Counted from the stretch's first letter, positions 17,999 to 27,270 are shown. The stretch is DNA of 64,000 bases from Streptomyces halstedii (GCA_000720535.1 JOAZ01000033.1:40055-104054), one strand, 5' to 3'. The notes: generated by a model from the sequence alone, not told the origin. Numbers and translations: made by a program.

Positions 17999-19612
17999 TT
18001 GTCCCAGTCACCGCCCTCAGCCGTGCCCCACCGCGGGGCGACCATCGTCATGGCCTGCCTCGGGGTCTTCGTCGCCTACCTGCCGGTGACCAGCGTCTCG
18101 GTGAGCCTGACCGCCATCCAGCAGGCGCTGTCCACGACGACCTCGGAACTGGCCTGGGTGTCGGACGCCTTCGTACTGCCCATGGCGGCCTTCATCCTGA
18201 CCGCCGGGGTCTTCGGCGACGTGCACGGCCGGCGCAAGGTCTTCGTCGCCGGGCTGCTGCTCTCCGCCGCCGGCGCGGCCACCTCGCTCACCGCGCACTC
18301 GATCGGCCAGCTCTGGACCGGGCAGGCGCTGTCCGGACTCGGTGCCGCCGCGCTGCTGCCCACCACGCTGGCCCTGATCAGCCACGCCGTGCCCGACCAC
18401 CGGGAACGCGGGAAGTTCATCGGCATCTGGGCGATGTGCCTGCTCGGCTCGCTCGCCGTCGGCGGCGTGCTGGCCGGGACCATCCTCAGCCACGCCGACT
18501 GGCGCTGGATCTTCCTCGTACCGCTCCCCGTCGCGCTCGTCGCCGTCGTCATATCCCTGCGGGCGCTGCCCGAGTCGCGGGCGCCGCGCGCCGGGCGGCT
18601 CGACTGGCCCGGACAGATCACCGCCGCGCTCGCCATCATCGCGCTCGTCTACGGCGTCATCGAGGGCGGCGCCGGGTCCTTCGGCGACACCCAGGTCGTC
18701 GTCGCGCTCGCCGTCGCCGTCGTCAGCGGCGTTCTCTTCGTCATGACCGAGCGGCGCTCCGCCCACCCGATGCTCGACCTCACGCTGTTCCGCAGCCCCG
18801 GTTTCACCGCCACGACCCTCGTCGCGATGATCATGTTCCTGGGCATGATCGGCTTCTTCTTCGTGCTGAGCCTCTACTTCGGCATGGTCCAGCGGCTCGA
18901 CACCCTCGGTACCGCCTGGCGGCTGCTCGTGATCACCGGAGCCGCCCTGATCGTCAGCGGCATCGCCGGACGCGTCATGCACAGGCTCTCGCCCCGCCTC
19001 ATGATCACCACGGGCCTGCTCATGGTGACGGCGGCCCTGCTCACCCTGCTCGGCGCCGACGCCGGTACGTCCTTCGGCTCGCTGTCCTGGCGGCTGCTCC
19101 TCCTCGGGCTGGGCATGGGGCTGGTGACGACGCCGATGACGGCCACCGCCGTCGCGTCCGTACCGCACCCGCTCGCCGGTATGGCCGCCGCCGGGAACAA
19201 CGCCTTCCGCCAGGTCGGCGGCGCGCTCGGACCGGCCGTGCTCGGCGCCCTGCTCACTAGCCGCGCCGTCTCCTCCCTGCCCGGCCACCTCTCCGACGCG
19301 GGCGTGGACGGCGCGCTGGCCGACCAGGTCACCGCCGCGACACGGGACGGCGGCCTCGGGGCGGTCGGCTCGATGGCCCTCGGCCCGGGTGCCGGACAGG
19401 TCTGGGGCGCGGTCGGTGACGCGTTCCTGGAGGGCATGCGGCTGTGCCTGATCGTGTCGGCGGGCCTGACGTTCCTGGCGGCGGTCCTCGCCTTCGTCCT
19501 CCTCCACCCCCGTCTGGGGCGCGAGCGCACGGTGAGCGTCGCGGGCGATTCCGCGACGCGGGTGCCCGGCGGCACGGAACGGCGCGCCGTCGAGACGGGC
19601 ACGCCCGCCTGA
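17999..19612 (+). CDS. MFS multidrug exporter (DHA2, 14 TM)
   Basis: About 537 residues with 14 predicted helices. It shows motif A GVFGDVHGRRKVFVAG between helices 2 and 3 and the EmrB/QacA-type motif C region (IWAMCLLGSLAVGGVLAGTI, with DWRWIFLVPLPVA). It exports drugs or metabolites using the proton gradient. The probable start is TTG 17999, 5 bases after GAAGGAG; GTG 17996 is possible. The divergent AsnC regulator likely controls it. Confidence 0.88.
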   Translation: MSQSPPSAVPHRGATIVMACLGVFVAYLPVTSVSVSLTAIQQALSTTTSELAWVSDAFVLPMAAFILTAGVFGDVHGRRKVFVAGLLLSAAGAATSLTAHSIGQLWTGQALSGLGAAALLPTTLALISHAVPDHRERGKFIGIWAMCLLGSLAVGGVLAGTILSHADWRWIFLVPLPVALVAVVISLRALPESRAPRAGRLDWPGQITAALAIIALVYGVIEGGAGSFGDTQVVVALAVAVVSGVLFVMTERRSAHPMLDLTLFRSPGFTATTLVAMIMFLGMIGFFFVLSLYFGMVQRLDTLGTAWRLLVITGAALIVSGIAGRVMHRLSPRLMITTGLLMVTAALLTLLGADAGTSFGSLSWRLLLLGLGMGLVTTPMTATAVASVPHPLAGMAAAGNNAFRQVGGALGPAVLGALLTSRAVSSLPGHLSDAGVDGALADQVTAATRDGGLGAVGSMALGPGAGQVWGAVGDAFLEGMRLCLIVSAGLTFLAAVLAFVLLHPRLGRERTVSVAGDSATRVPGGTERRAVETGTPA

Positions 19613-19711
19613 CGGACTCTTTCCCGCGGTGTGAACGGCGGCACCGGTCCGGCGGCGGCCACAGGCCCCGGACCGGCGCGTCGCCGAGGGCGCTGGGCGG
19701 GACCGCCGGGG

Positions 19712-19768
19712 CGTCGTCCGGGCACGGCGGTCCACGGCAGTCGGGCCGTCGTCCGGGCACGGCGGTCC
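19712..19768. repeat. 22-bp direct repeat, period 35
   Basis: CGTCGTCCGGGCACGGCGGT followed by CC occurs at 19712-19733 and again at 19747-19768. It lies in the 260-base gap between the exporter and the acetyltransferase, where no gene is seen. Confidence 0.6.
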
Positions 19769-19876
19769 CCGGAGGCCGGGGCGCTGCCTGGCCACACGGC
19801 CGTCTCCGGCGGCCGTTCGTACGGGCGCGGCGGCACCGGGACACGACCATGATCCGTCAGAGGGCATCATGGGGGC

Positions 19877-20590
19877 GTGAGGTACGACGCGACGCTGAAC
19901 GGCGACACCCTGGCGCTGGACGACCCGGTGGGTCAGTCCCTCAGCGGCGGCCATGCCCATCTGGGCCGCCGGCTCGGCCGGGCCGCCACCTATCTGCCGG
20001 AGGTGGCCACCTTCTCCGTGGTGCCCCCGGACGCGGACGAGGCCCAGTGGGCGGAGCTGGCCCGGCTGCTGGGCCCGGGGCAGTTCGCGGACATGTTCAG
20101 CTGCCCCGCCGTCCCGCCGCCGGACTGGGAGCCCGTGTTCGTCCTGGAAGGCCGCCAGATGATCTGGCGGGGCGAGAGCCGTTCCGGTGGGGCACCGGCC
20201 GAGACCGGTGTGGTCGAACTGGGCCCGGACCAGGTGCCGGAGATGCTCGACCTCGTGGCACGGACCAGGCCGGGGCCGTTCTGGCCGCGCACCCATGAAC
20301 TCGGTACGTATCTCGGCGTCCGCGACCGGGGTGTGCTGGTGGCCATGGCGGGCGAACGGCTGCGACCGCCGGGCTGGACCGAGATCAGCGCCGTCTGCAC
20401 CGCCCCCGAGGCACGCGGCCGGGGCCACGCCGCCCGCCTGGTCGGCGCGCTGGCCGCGCGCGTCACGGCCCGCGGCGAACGCCCGTTCCTGCACGTGGCG
20501 GAGGCGAACACACGGGCGACGGCGCTCTACGAACGGCTCGGGTTCACGACCCGCAGGCCTGTGACGTTCCGGGGGTTCCGCACGCCGTGA
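19877..20590 (+). CDS. GNAT-family N-acetyltransferase
   Basis: 237 residues from GTG 19877. The C-terminal half is a GNAT domain with acetyl-CoA motif ARGRGHAARLVGALAARV and the motif-B ending RATALYERLGF. The N-terminal 100 residues resemble the extra lobe of actinomycete FR47-like acetyltransferases. Substrate unknown. It is followed by a strong hairpin. Confidence 0.83.
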   Translation: MRYDATLNGDTLALDDPVGQSLSGGHAHLGRRLGRAATYLPEVATFSVVPPDADEAQWAELARLLGPGQFADMFSCPAVPPPDWEPVFVLEGRQMIWRGESRSGGAPAETGVVELGPDQVPEMLDLVARTRPGPFWPRTHELGTYLGVRDRGVLVAMAGERLRPPGWTEISAVCTAPEARGRGHAARLVGALAARVTARGERPFLHVAEANTRATALYERLGFTTRRPVTFRGFRTP

Positions 20591-20591
20591 C

Positions 20592-20620
20592 GGGTGGGGC
20601 GGAAAGGCGCCGCCCCACCC
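20592..20620. terminator. 11-bp stem terminator between convergent genes
   Basis: GGGTGGGGCGG, a 7-base loop AAAGGCG, then CCGCCCCACCC form a perfect stem 2 bases after the acetyltransferase stop. It faces the end of the GH3 gene and could stop both transcripts. A G-rich repeat (GGGGCGGCAGGGGCG twice, 20639-20670) follows. Confidence 0.65.
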
Positions 20621-20676
20621 CTCCGCGCCCCGTGTACGCGGGGCGGCAGGGGCGGGGCGGCAGGGGCGGGCCCCCG

Positions 20677-21843
20677 TCAGGCCAGCCACCCGCGCAGGGC
20701 CGCCACCCGGGCCGCGCCCGCGTCGAACGCCGCCCCGTTCAGGGTGCCCGCCGTCAGGGCGTCGCTCAGCGCCGTCACCGCCTGGTCCCCCTGAGCGGCG
20801 TCGCGGCCCGAGCACAGGATCAGGTCCATGCCCGCCCCGGCCGCCAGGACCGCCCGCTGTGCGGTGCTGCCGTAGGACTTCAGCGCCCCGGCCTCCAGCG
20901 CGTCCGTGACCGTCACGCCCTGGAAGCCGAGCCGGTCGCGGAGTTGGCCCACCACCGTCGGGGACAGCCCCGCCGGGCGGTCGGCGTCCAGGGACGGGTA
21001 GACCGCCCAGGACAGCATGACCAGCTTCGTCCCGGCCGCTATCGCCTGGCTGTACGGCACTTCGTCGACGCCTCGCAGGGTGGCCGCGGACGTGGTGAGG
21101 GTGACCGGGCCCAGGTCGGTGTTCTGGTTCGCGGCGGCGGGGCCGAGGCCGGGGTAGTGCTTGGCGGTGGCCGCCACCCCCGCGTCCTGCTGGGCGGTGA
21201 CGAAGGCCGCGCCGCACCTGCCGACCGCCGCCGGGTCCTTGCCGTACGACCGCTTGTACTGGTCGGTGAAGTCGCCCGCCTTCCGGTACACGTCCAGCAC
21301 CGGGGCCAGGTTGACGTTCATACCGACGCCCGCGAGGTTCATGCCCGCGCCGCCGCCGGTGAACTCCGCCTGGGCGGCCGGGTCGGCCGAAGCGCCGACC
21401 TCCTTCGCGGACAGCACCGGTTCGCCGGGCAGACGGCGTACCAGACCGCCTTCCTGATCAGTCATCAGCAGCAGGGGGGTCTTGACGGGGGAGGAGGCGT
21501 GCGCCGCGTTCATCTGCTGGACGACGCCCTCGATCTGGGTCAGGTTCTCGATGTTCTCGCCGAAGAAGATCACTCCGGCGGTGCGGCCCTCCCTGATCGC
21601 GTCCATCAGCCGGGCCGGCGGGGTGAGCCCCGGGTAGGAGTGGATCACGCACTGCCCGGCGCGCTGGGCCGGGGTCAGGGCGGCCGAGGAGGCGTGTGCC
21701 CGGGAGGGGGCGGGGGACTTCCCGACGGCGCGTGGGGCCGCGTCCGTACGGCCCGCCAGCCCGAGTCCGCCCGCCAGGGCGGCCGTTGTGGCGAGCAGGG
21801 CGCCGCGCCTGCTGAGGACGTGGGGCCGCGGTGTCGCGCTCAT
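20677..21843 (-). CDS. Secreted beta-N-acetylhexosaminidase, GH3 family
   Basis: 388 residues. The N-terminus SRRGALLATTAALAGGLGLA is a twin-arginine-type export signal. The GH3 (NagZ-like) domain has DQEGGLVRRL, the KHYPGLG catalytic-loop motif (usually KHFPG) and TDALEAGAL with the nucleophile Asp. It trims GlcNAc from peptidoglycan or chitin fragments outside the cell. It lies downstream of the muramidase in the same direction, but a strong terminator-like hairpin separates them. Confidence 0.86.
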   Translation of the reverse strand: MSATPRPHVLSRRGALLATTAALAGGLGLAGRTDAAPRAVGKSPAPSRAHASSAALTPAQRAGQCVIHSYPGLTPPARLMDAIREGRTAGVIFFGENIENLTQIEGVVQQMNAAHASSPVKTPLLLMTDQEGGLVRRLPGEPVLSAKEVGASADPAAQAEFTGGGAGMNLAGVGMNVNLAPVLDVYRKAGDFTDQYKRSYGKDPAAVGRCGAAFVTAQQDAGVAATAKHYPGLGPAAANQNTDLGPVTLTTSAATLRGVDEVPYSQAIAAGTKLVMLSWAVYPSLDADRPAGLSPTVVGQLRDRLGFQGVTVTDALEAGALKSYGSTAQRAVLAAGAGMDLILCSGRDAAQGDQAVTALSDALTAGTLNGAAFDAGAARVAALRGWLA

Positions 21844-21884
21844 GGACTTCTCCTTCGCGGACTGCGAGGTGGGGGGAGGAGGAG

Positions 21885-21931
21885 GCGCCGTGTGCCGGAG
21901 CGGATCAGTCGTCCGCTCCGGCCCACGGCGC
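21885..21931 (-). terminator. 19-bp hairpin after the GH25 gene
   Basis: GCGCCGTG-T-GCCGGAGCGGA, a 7-base loop, then TCCGCTCCGGC-C-CACGGCGC: nineteen pairs with one mismatch. It lies between the stop of the GH25 gene and the start of the GH3 gene, both on this strand, so it probably ends the GH25 transcript. Confidence 0.7.
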
Positions 21932-21978
21932 GAGGGCCCGGCGTACGCACGTGGCTGCCGTGCGCCCCGGGCCCGCCG

Positions 21979-22863
21979 TCACGGGGTGTTGTTCGCGAGG
22001 GCCAGCAGCCGGGAGCGGTCGCCGCCGAAGCGGTCACGGTCGACGTTGCCGGAGACGCCGCTCACCGAGCCGGTCGAGGTGTACTGCCACACGGTCCAGA
22101 ACGGGAAGCCGTTCGGGATGCTCGGGTTGGCGGCCGAGGTCCAGTGCGCCACCCACAGCGGGCTGCGGGCGGACATGCCGGTCCAGCCGCCCGTGCAGGA
22201 GTTCCACCAGCTGGGGCTGGTGTAGATCACCACGTCGCGGCCGGTGCGGGCCTTGTACGTGTTGTAGAAGTCGAGGATCCAGGTCTGCATGGCCGCGGCC
22301 GACTTGCCGTAGCAGCTGCCCTCGATGTCCAGCACGCCCGGGAGGGTCAGGTTGTCACGCGACCAGGCTCCGCCGTTGCTCGCGAAGAAGTCCGCCTGTG
22401 CCGCGCCGCCGGAGAGGTCGGGGCGCGCGAAGTGGTACGCGCCCCGGATCACGCCCGCGTTGTAGGCGCCCAGGTAGTTGGTGCTGAACGTGGGGTCCTT
22501 GTAGGACGTGCCCTCGGTCGCCTTCATCCAGGCGAACTCGATGCCCGCCGCGCGTACCGAGCCCCAGTTGATGCTGCCCTGGTAGTGGGAGATGTCCACG
22601 CCGGCCGGGTTCGCCAGGAGGTCCGTGGTGGGGGCCTTGTCGAGGTTCAGCTGCCGGGTGTCGGGCTTGAAGTCCTTGCTGTCCTGGACATAGCCGACGC
22701 CCATGTAGCCCTGGCCCGGCGGCACGGCGCTGTCGGACGGCAGCGGCGCGGAGGAGGCGCTGCCCGACATCAGGCTGAGCGTGAGAGCGGCGCTCATGCC
22801 GAGCACGCCGGCCGCGGTGAGTCTCTTCTGCGTGGACGTACGGGAAAGGCTCCGGGGGAACAT
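21979..22863 (-). CDS. Secreted GH25 muramidase (lysozyme M1-like)
   Basis: 294 residues. A Sec-type signal peptide (KRLTAAGVLGMSAALTLSLM then SGSASSA) precedes the GH25 domain, which begins GVDISHYQGSINWGSV. The DxE pair is LDIEGSCY, and FAWMKATEGTSYKDP and the closing WQYTSTG are typical. It hydrolyses the MurNAc-GlcNAc bond of peptidoglycan. ATG 22863 follows AGGAGGACACACC. A DasR-type site lies about 220 bases upstream, suggesting GlcNAc-linked control. Signal-peptide residues are Arg/Ser-rich at the start. Confidence 0.9.
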   Translation of the reverse strand: MFPRSLSRTSTQKRLTAAGVLGMSAALTLSLMSGSASSAPLPSDSAVPPGQGYMGVGYVQDSKDFKPDTRQLNLDKAPTTDLLANPAGVDISHYQGSINWGSVRAAGIEFAWMKATEGTSYKDPTFSTNYLGAYNAGVIRGAYHFARPDLSGGAAQADFFASNGGAWSRDNLTLPGVLDIEGSCYGKSAAAMQTWILDFYNTYKARTGRDVVIYTSPSWWNSCTGGWTGMSARSPLWVAHWTSAANPSIPNGFPFWTVWQYTSTGSVSGVSGNVDRDRFGGDRSRLLALANNTP

Positions 22864-23075
22864 GGTGTGTCCTCCTGCTTGGTGGGGGGCGAGATGCGAT
22901 GGTGCCGAGCGGTGGTGCCGCGGTGCGGTGGATCTCGGACGCGCCCGAGGGGAGGCGGCAGACAGAAAGAGGGATCTACGCGCGGAGCGAGGGGATCTAC
23001 GCGCGTCTACCTGACGCGAACACGTCATAGTGAGCCACAGTCGGGTGGGTGCGGTAAACAGTTTTCCGATTCATT

Positions 23076-23091
23076 AGTGGTCTAGACCTCA
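23076..23091. promoter_or_regulatory. DasR-responsive element (dre)-like site
   Basis: AGTGGTCTAGACCTCA matches 13 or 14 of 16 positions of the DasR operator as I recall it (A-C/G-TGGTCTAGACCA-G/C-T), with the core GGTCTAGACC intact. DasR is the GntR-family repressor that links GlcNAc/chitin signals to chitinase, transport and development genes in Streptomyces. The site lies upstream of the GH25 muramidase, which acts on a GlcNAc polymer. Strong sequence match; function inferred. Confidence 0.7.
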
Positions 23092-23692
23092 ATCCGCTTC
23101 GATGAGCTGGGCAAAAGGCCCGCGTCGGCGGAAACTTTCTTCAGTCGGCGAGCCGGTCCGTCCCGCCCGCCCCGGTTCCCCGCCTCTGCGGGGTCATGTG
23201 ACGGCGCGTCATATCGGTTGGGGTGTGGTGCGCGGCGATCCGCCCGCGTCCGTGGCGCGGGAGGCGTCCCCGCGATGACCGTGCCGGTCCCCGGCCCGGG
23301 GACTGTGAACGCGCCCATGCGGCTGGCGCGGTGATGACGGCTGCTGCCGCCGGATCAGCAACAGCCCCTGTCGCGACGCCTGTTGGCGCACCTGGTCCTG
23401 CGTCAGCCGTTGCCGCGCCTGGTGGCCCGCCGGCTTCAGCCCGTCGTCGCGACGGCCTCGGTGTGACCGGGGGCCCGGTCGGTCACACGGCTGTACCGCG
23501 GCGCGCTCGGAGCGGCGACGGGCGTTCGGGCGCGACCGCGTCGCCCGGACGCCCCGCTCGTCGTCCGCCACCGCGAGGTTCCTCACGGCCCGGCGGCCCC
23601 AGGTCTCGCGCCGGGTGCGCGGGTCCAGGTGGTGGCCGGTCGATGGCGCGCCCGTGGCCGTGATGAGGCTGAAAACAGTCTCACGGCAGTCT
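23092..23692. other. Gene-free stretch
   Basis: About 600 bases with open frames on both strands whose translations are Arg/Pro/Gly/Ala-rich and lack ribosome sites. I see no gene. A TTATAAG hexamer at 23692-23698 and direct repeats of CAGTCT (around 23677 and 23686) may belong to the promoter of the gene at 23818. Confidence 0.45.
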
Positions 23693-23742
23693 TATAAGTT
23701 ACTGGTGAGTCTTGATTGACCCGCCCGACCCGACTCCTTAGT

Positions 23743-23780
23743 GTTCCGTTCAATCGAACGGCGTACCTGTCAATGGAACG
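23743..23780. promoter_or_regulatory. Putative operator of the catabolic operon (IclR?)
   Basis: GTTCCGTTCAA at 23743 and the inverted match GTCAATGGAACG ending at 23780 (reverse CGTTCCATTGAC) form an imperfect dyad. A tighter repeat, CCGTTC-AATC-GAACGG, lies inside at 23746-23761. It is 38-75 bases before the first gene of the operon that encodes an IclR regulator at 34401. Assignment to that regulator is inference. Confidence 0.4.
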
Positions 23781-23817
23781 CCGCTGAGTGCCGGCCCTCG
23801 GATAGGGGGGATCATAG

Positions 23818-25848
23818 GTGACAAGCGCGGACATCAGCACTCTGCTTTCCCCGGTCAGTCTCGGCTCAGTCCATCTGCGGAACCGGGTGTTCGTCCCCGG
23901 GCACACCACCAATTTCGGCCATGCCAACAGCCCTACCGGGCGACTCGCGGCTTACCACGGCGAGCGCGCTCGCGGCGGCGTGGGGCTGATCGTCACCGAG
24001 GGCATCCGGGTCCACCCGACCAGCGCGGGCCGGCACATCAGTCTCGGCAGCTTCGACGACGCGTCCGTACCGGCCTACGAGGCCGTCGTCCGGGCCGTAC
24101 AGACCCATGGCACCAAGCTCTTCGCCCAGCTTCTGCACACCGGACGCCAGGCCAACGGCGACGCCACCCGCACCGCGGCGTGGTCGCCGGGCACCACCCC
24201 GTGGGCGGCCGGCACGCACATTCCGCACGCCATGGGCCCGACGGACATCGCCACCGTCGTGCGTGCCTTCGGAGCCGCGGCCCGGCGTATGAGACAGGCC
24301 GGGTTCGACGGCGTGGAGATCCACCTCGGGCACGGCCACCTGATCGAGCAGTTCCTCTCGCCCTTCACCAACACCCGTACCGACGCCTACGGAGGCAGTC
24401 CGGACGGACGGCTCCGGTTCGCCCGCGAGGTGCTGACCGAGGTGTTCACCCAGGCACCCGGACTGCCCACGGGCATCCGCGTCAGCGCGGACGAGTTCCT
24501 CCCGGGCGGGCTCACACCCCCCGACATGGTCGGCATCGTGGACCTGCTGAGGCGGGAGTTCCCCCTGCTGTACGTCCACGTGAGCCACGCCGCCTACCAC
24601 GGCAGCTATTCACTGGGCACGCAGATGGCGGACATGAGCTTCCGGCACGCGCAGTTCCGCCACCACGCGGCCCTGTTCAAGAAGGAGATACCCGGCCTCC
24701 CGGTCCTGGCCGTCTGCCGGCTGGACAGCCTGCCGGAGGCCGCCGAACTCATCGCCGCCGGCGAGGCGGACCTGGTCGGACTGGCCCGCCCGCACATCGC
24801 CGACCCGTATCTGGTCCGCCGCGCCGAGGAAGGGCGCCCGCACGACGTCCGCTCGTGCCTCGCCTGCAACCAGGGGTGCGTCGGACGGCTGGAGGCGAAC
24901 CTGCCGATCGCCTGCGTGGTCAACCCGGAGGTCGGCGCGGAACGGGAGTGGGCGGCCCTGCGGGAGGCACCGCGCGCCCCGGTCCGGCGTGTTCTGGTCG
25001 TCGGGGGCGGCCCCGCCGGGATGGAAGCCGCTCTCGCCGCGCACCGTGCCGGCTACGAGGTCACCCTCGCCGAGGCCCGACCGGCCCTCGGCGGGCGGAT
25101 ATCCGTCGCGGCCACGGTCCCGGGCCGTGAACGGCTCGGGCTGATGGTCACCGACCTGGCCCGCGAACTCGCCGGTCGTGCCGTAGCCGTACGGCTGGGC
25201 GAGCGGGTGACGGCGGACGACCTGCTGCCCGGGGGACGGCTGGACGGTTTCGACGACGTCGTCGTGGCGACCGGCGCCCGGCCCGGCCGCCGCGAACTGC
25301 CCGGCGGGCCACCGGTGTTCGACGTCCTGGAGGCGATCGCCGCCCTCCGGGGCCCCCACTCCCCGCTGCGCGGCACGGTCCTCGTCCGCGACGACCAGGG
25401 CACCTGGGCGGCGGCCTCCGTCGCCGAGGCCCTGGCCCGTGAGGGCGTGCGGGTGCACATGGTGTCGCCCACCGCCTCCTTCGCCTCGAAGATCACCACC
25501 TACTCCAAGCTGGCGCTGACCAGCCGGATGGGAGAGCTGGGCATCAGGTCGCACCTCATGCGGGACGTGGCGGCGGCGGACGGGGACACGGTCGTCCTGC
25601 GTGACACCCTCTGCGGCCACACCGAAGAACTCACCGGCGTCACGGCCGTCGTGGACGTGGGACTGCCGGTGGCCGACGACGCGCTGTACCGGGAACTCGA
25701 CGCCCGCGCCGACGCCCCACGTGTCCACGTCGTCGGCGACGCCAACGCCCCGCGCACCGCGCTGGAGGCCGGATATGAAGGCCGGCTCGCCGGAACCTTC
25801 CTCACCGACGCCGTCACCGGCGCCGGACTCCTCGCCCACACCCTCTGA
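23818..25848 (+). CDS. TMADH/2,4-dienoyl-CoA reductase-type flavoprotein
   Basis: 676 residues from GTG. An Old-Yellow-Enzyme FMN barrel (about 8-335; substrate-side motifs HTGRQANGD, EIHLGHGHLIEQFLSP) leads into a [4Fe-4S] site C347-x2-C350-x3-C354-x11-C366 (CLACNQGCVGR). A FAD/NAD(P)-binding half follows (GGGPAGMEAA near 400). This is the layout of trimethylamine/histamine dehydrogenases and 2,4-dienoyl-CoA reductases. It reduces an activated double bond or oxidatively demethylates an amine. It is the first gene of the long operon; the substrate is unknown. Confidence 0.88.
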   Translation: MTSADISTLLSPVSLGSVHLRNRVFVPGHTTNFGHANSPTGRLAAYHGERARGGVGLIVTEGIRVHPTSAGRHISLGSFDDASVPAYEAVVRAVQTHGTKLFAQLLHTGRQANGDATRTAAWSPGTTPWAAGTHIPHAMGPTDIATVVRAFGAAARRMRQAGFDGVEIHLGHGHLIEQFLSPFTNTRTDAYGGSPDGRLRFAREVLTEVFTQAPGLPTGIRVSADEFLPGGLTPPDMVGIVDLLRREFPLLYVHVSHAAYHGSYSLGTQMADMSFRHAQFRHHAALFKKEIPGLPVLAVCRLDSLPEAAELIAAGEADLVGLARPHIADPYLVRRAEEGRPHDVRSCLACNQGCVGRLEANLPIACVVNPEVGAEREWAALREAPRAPVRRVLVVGGGPAGMEAALAAHRAGYEVTLAEARPALGGRISVAATVPGRERLGLMVTDLARELAGRAVAVRLGERVTADDLLPGGRLDGFDDVVVATGARPGRRELPGGPPVFDVLEAIAALRGPHSPLRGTVLVRDDQGTWAAASVAEALAREGVRVHMVSPTASFASKITTYSKLALTSRMGELGIRSHLMRDVAAADGDTVVLRDTLCGHTEELTGVTAVVDVGLPVADDALYRELDARADAPRVHVVGDANAPRTALEAGYEGRLAGTFLTDAVTGAGLLAHTL

Positions 25849-26186
25849 CTCCCCGTATCCGCGGAGCGCCCCACCCGGGCACGTACGACAGCCGGCCACC
25901 GCACCCCTGGCGGCCGGCACCGCGACCGACACCGCGACGGGCGGCCGGTTCCGCCCCCGGCGACCGCCCGCCGGTGTGCGGGCGGCGAGCCGGAACGACC
26001 CCTCCGGCCTGCCGGGCGCCGGCGCGTCCCGCTCCCGCTCACCGCGCCTCACGTCCCGCCAGGGCGGCCTTCCCCCCCGCCCGGACGCCCCGCGAGCCGT
26101 ACCCCCGTCCCTCACCACCCGGCCGGCCCCCGTGGCCCCGTCCGGTCCCGCCTGCTCCGAAGGCCCCGCCTGAACAGGAGAGACAC
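25849..26186. other. 338-base gap inside the cluster
   Basis: This stretch is open on the plus strand but rich in Pro/Ala/Arg codons with no ribosome site until GAACAGGAGA before 26187. I see no gene. A second promoter is possible. Confidence 0.4.
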
Positions 26187-27263
26187 ATGATCGACATCGA
26201 GAACCAGCTCACCCTGGACGAACGCTCCTCCGTCGACTTCATCCTGGCGCTGCGCAAGCGCTGGTCCGACACCGTCTACCCGGCCCTCGCCGAGGAGTAC
26301 CGGGCGACCGGCCCGGTGGCCGGCAGCGTGGACGACGCCACCGGCCGCCTGCGGGAACTCACGCTGTACCCCTGGTACAGCCACCTGGAGCGCGTACAGC
26401 AGAAGATGCTGTGGAAGACCGTCGGCGAGGCCGTCGTCAACCGGGCCGGGGAACTGCGCGAACAGCTCGACGAGCTCCCCGACACGCCCCGGGGCACGCT
26501 CGAACTCGACTCCGGCGTCGAACTCCCCGACTGGTACACGGACTACGACATCCACATCCAGCCCGGCAGCTTCTACTCCGACGACCTCAGCGCCTACGTG
26601 TACGAACTCGGCGCCCGCATCGTGATGCTCCGCGACAACGACGGCTACAAGTTCCACCGCCTGTTCACCGAGACCGCGCTGCCCGACCTTCCCGCCGCCG
26701 CCCGGGTCGTGGACATCGGCTGCGGCTTCGGCAAGAGCACCCGCCCGCTGGCGCTCCGCTACCCCGCCGCCGAGGTCATCGGCATCGACTTCGCCGCTCC
26801 CGGTCTGCGCCTGGCCCACGCCGAGGCGGAGGCCGAGGGAGCCGCCATCACCTACCGGCAGGGGGACGGCCGCAACACCGGTATCGACGACGCCTCCTGC
26901 GACGTCGTCACCGGCACCATGGTGCTGCACGAGATGCCCGCCGAGGCGGTCCGCGAGACCGTCCGGGAGGCGGCCAGGCTGCTCAGGCCCGGCGGCACCA
27001 TGAGCTTCCTGGAGTTCCACCCCACCGGCGACCCCTTCCGCGACGCCACGATCCACGAGCACGCCGAGCGCAACAACGAGCCCTTCTTCCGCGACCTGTT
27101 CGCGACCGACCTCCTCGGCGTCTGCGCCCAGGCCGGACTGACCGGCGCCGACTGGACGCCCTTCGACGAGCGCCGGGAGGGCAAGAGCCCCGAGGGCTGG
27201 GGGGACCGCCGCGAATGGCACTTCCCCTGGGCCGTCCTGACCGCGACCAAGCCGGAGAACTGA
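26187..27263 (+). CDS. SAM-dependent methyltransferase, class I
   Basis: 358 residues. A helical N-terminal region of about 165 residues (SSVDFILALRKRWSDTVYP ... WYSHLERVQQKMLWK) precedes a Rossmann methyltransferase domain: motif I VVDIGCGFGKST at about 174-185, acidic motif GIDFA, motif post-I GDGRN, and VTGTMVLHEMP with a later LLRPGG. The acceptor is unknown. A methyltransferase inside an otherwise degradative operon is unusual; it could transfer methyl groups released by the flavoprotein or modify an intermediate. The start is ATG 26187 after AGGAGAGAC. Confidence 0.83.
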   Translation: MIDIENQLTLDERSSVDFILALRKRWSDTVYPALAEEYRATGPVAGSVDDATGRLRELTLYPWYSHLERVQQKMLWKTVGEAVVNRAGELREQLDELPDTPRGTLELDSGVELPDWYTDYDIHIQPGSFYSDDLSAYVYELGARIVMLRDNDGYKFHRLFTETALPDLPAAARVVDIGCGFGKSTRPLALRYPAAEVIGIDFAAPGLRLAHAEAEAEGAAITYRQGDGRNTGIDDASCDVVTGTMVLHEMPAEAVRETVREAARLLRPGGTMSFLEFHPTGDPFRDATIHEHAERNNEPFFRDLFATDLLGVCAQAGLTGADWTPFDERREGKSPEGWGDRREWHFPWAVLTATKPEN

Positions 27264-27270
27264 GGCGACC

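Noticed and set aside
18017-21217. A 1066-codon open frame on the minus strand
   Set aside because: It is antisense to the MFS exporter and acetyltransferase and its translation is repetitive Gly/Arg/Asp/Gln with no domain. Long empty frames are expected at this GC content.
23223-23663. A 146-codon frame with an Ala/Pro-rich translation between the muramidase and the flavoprotein
   Set aside because: No ribosome site, no hydrophobic core, and composition typical of GC-driven frames.
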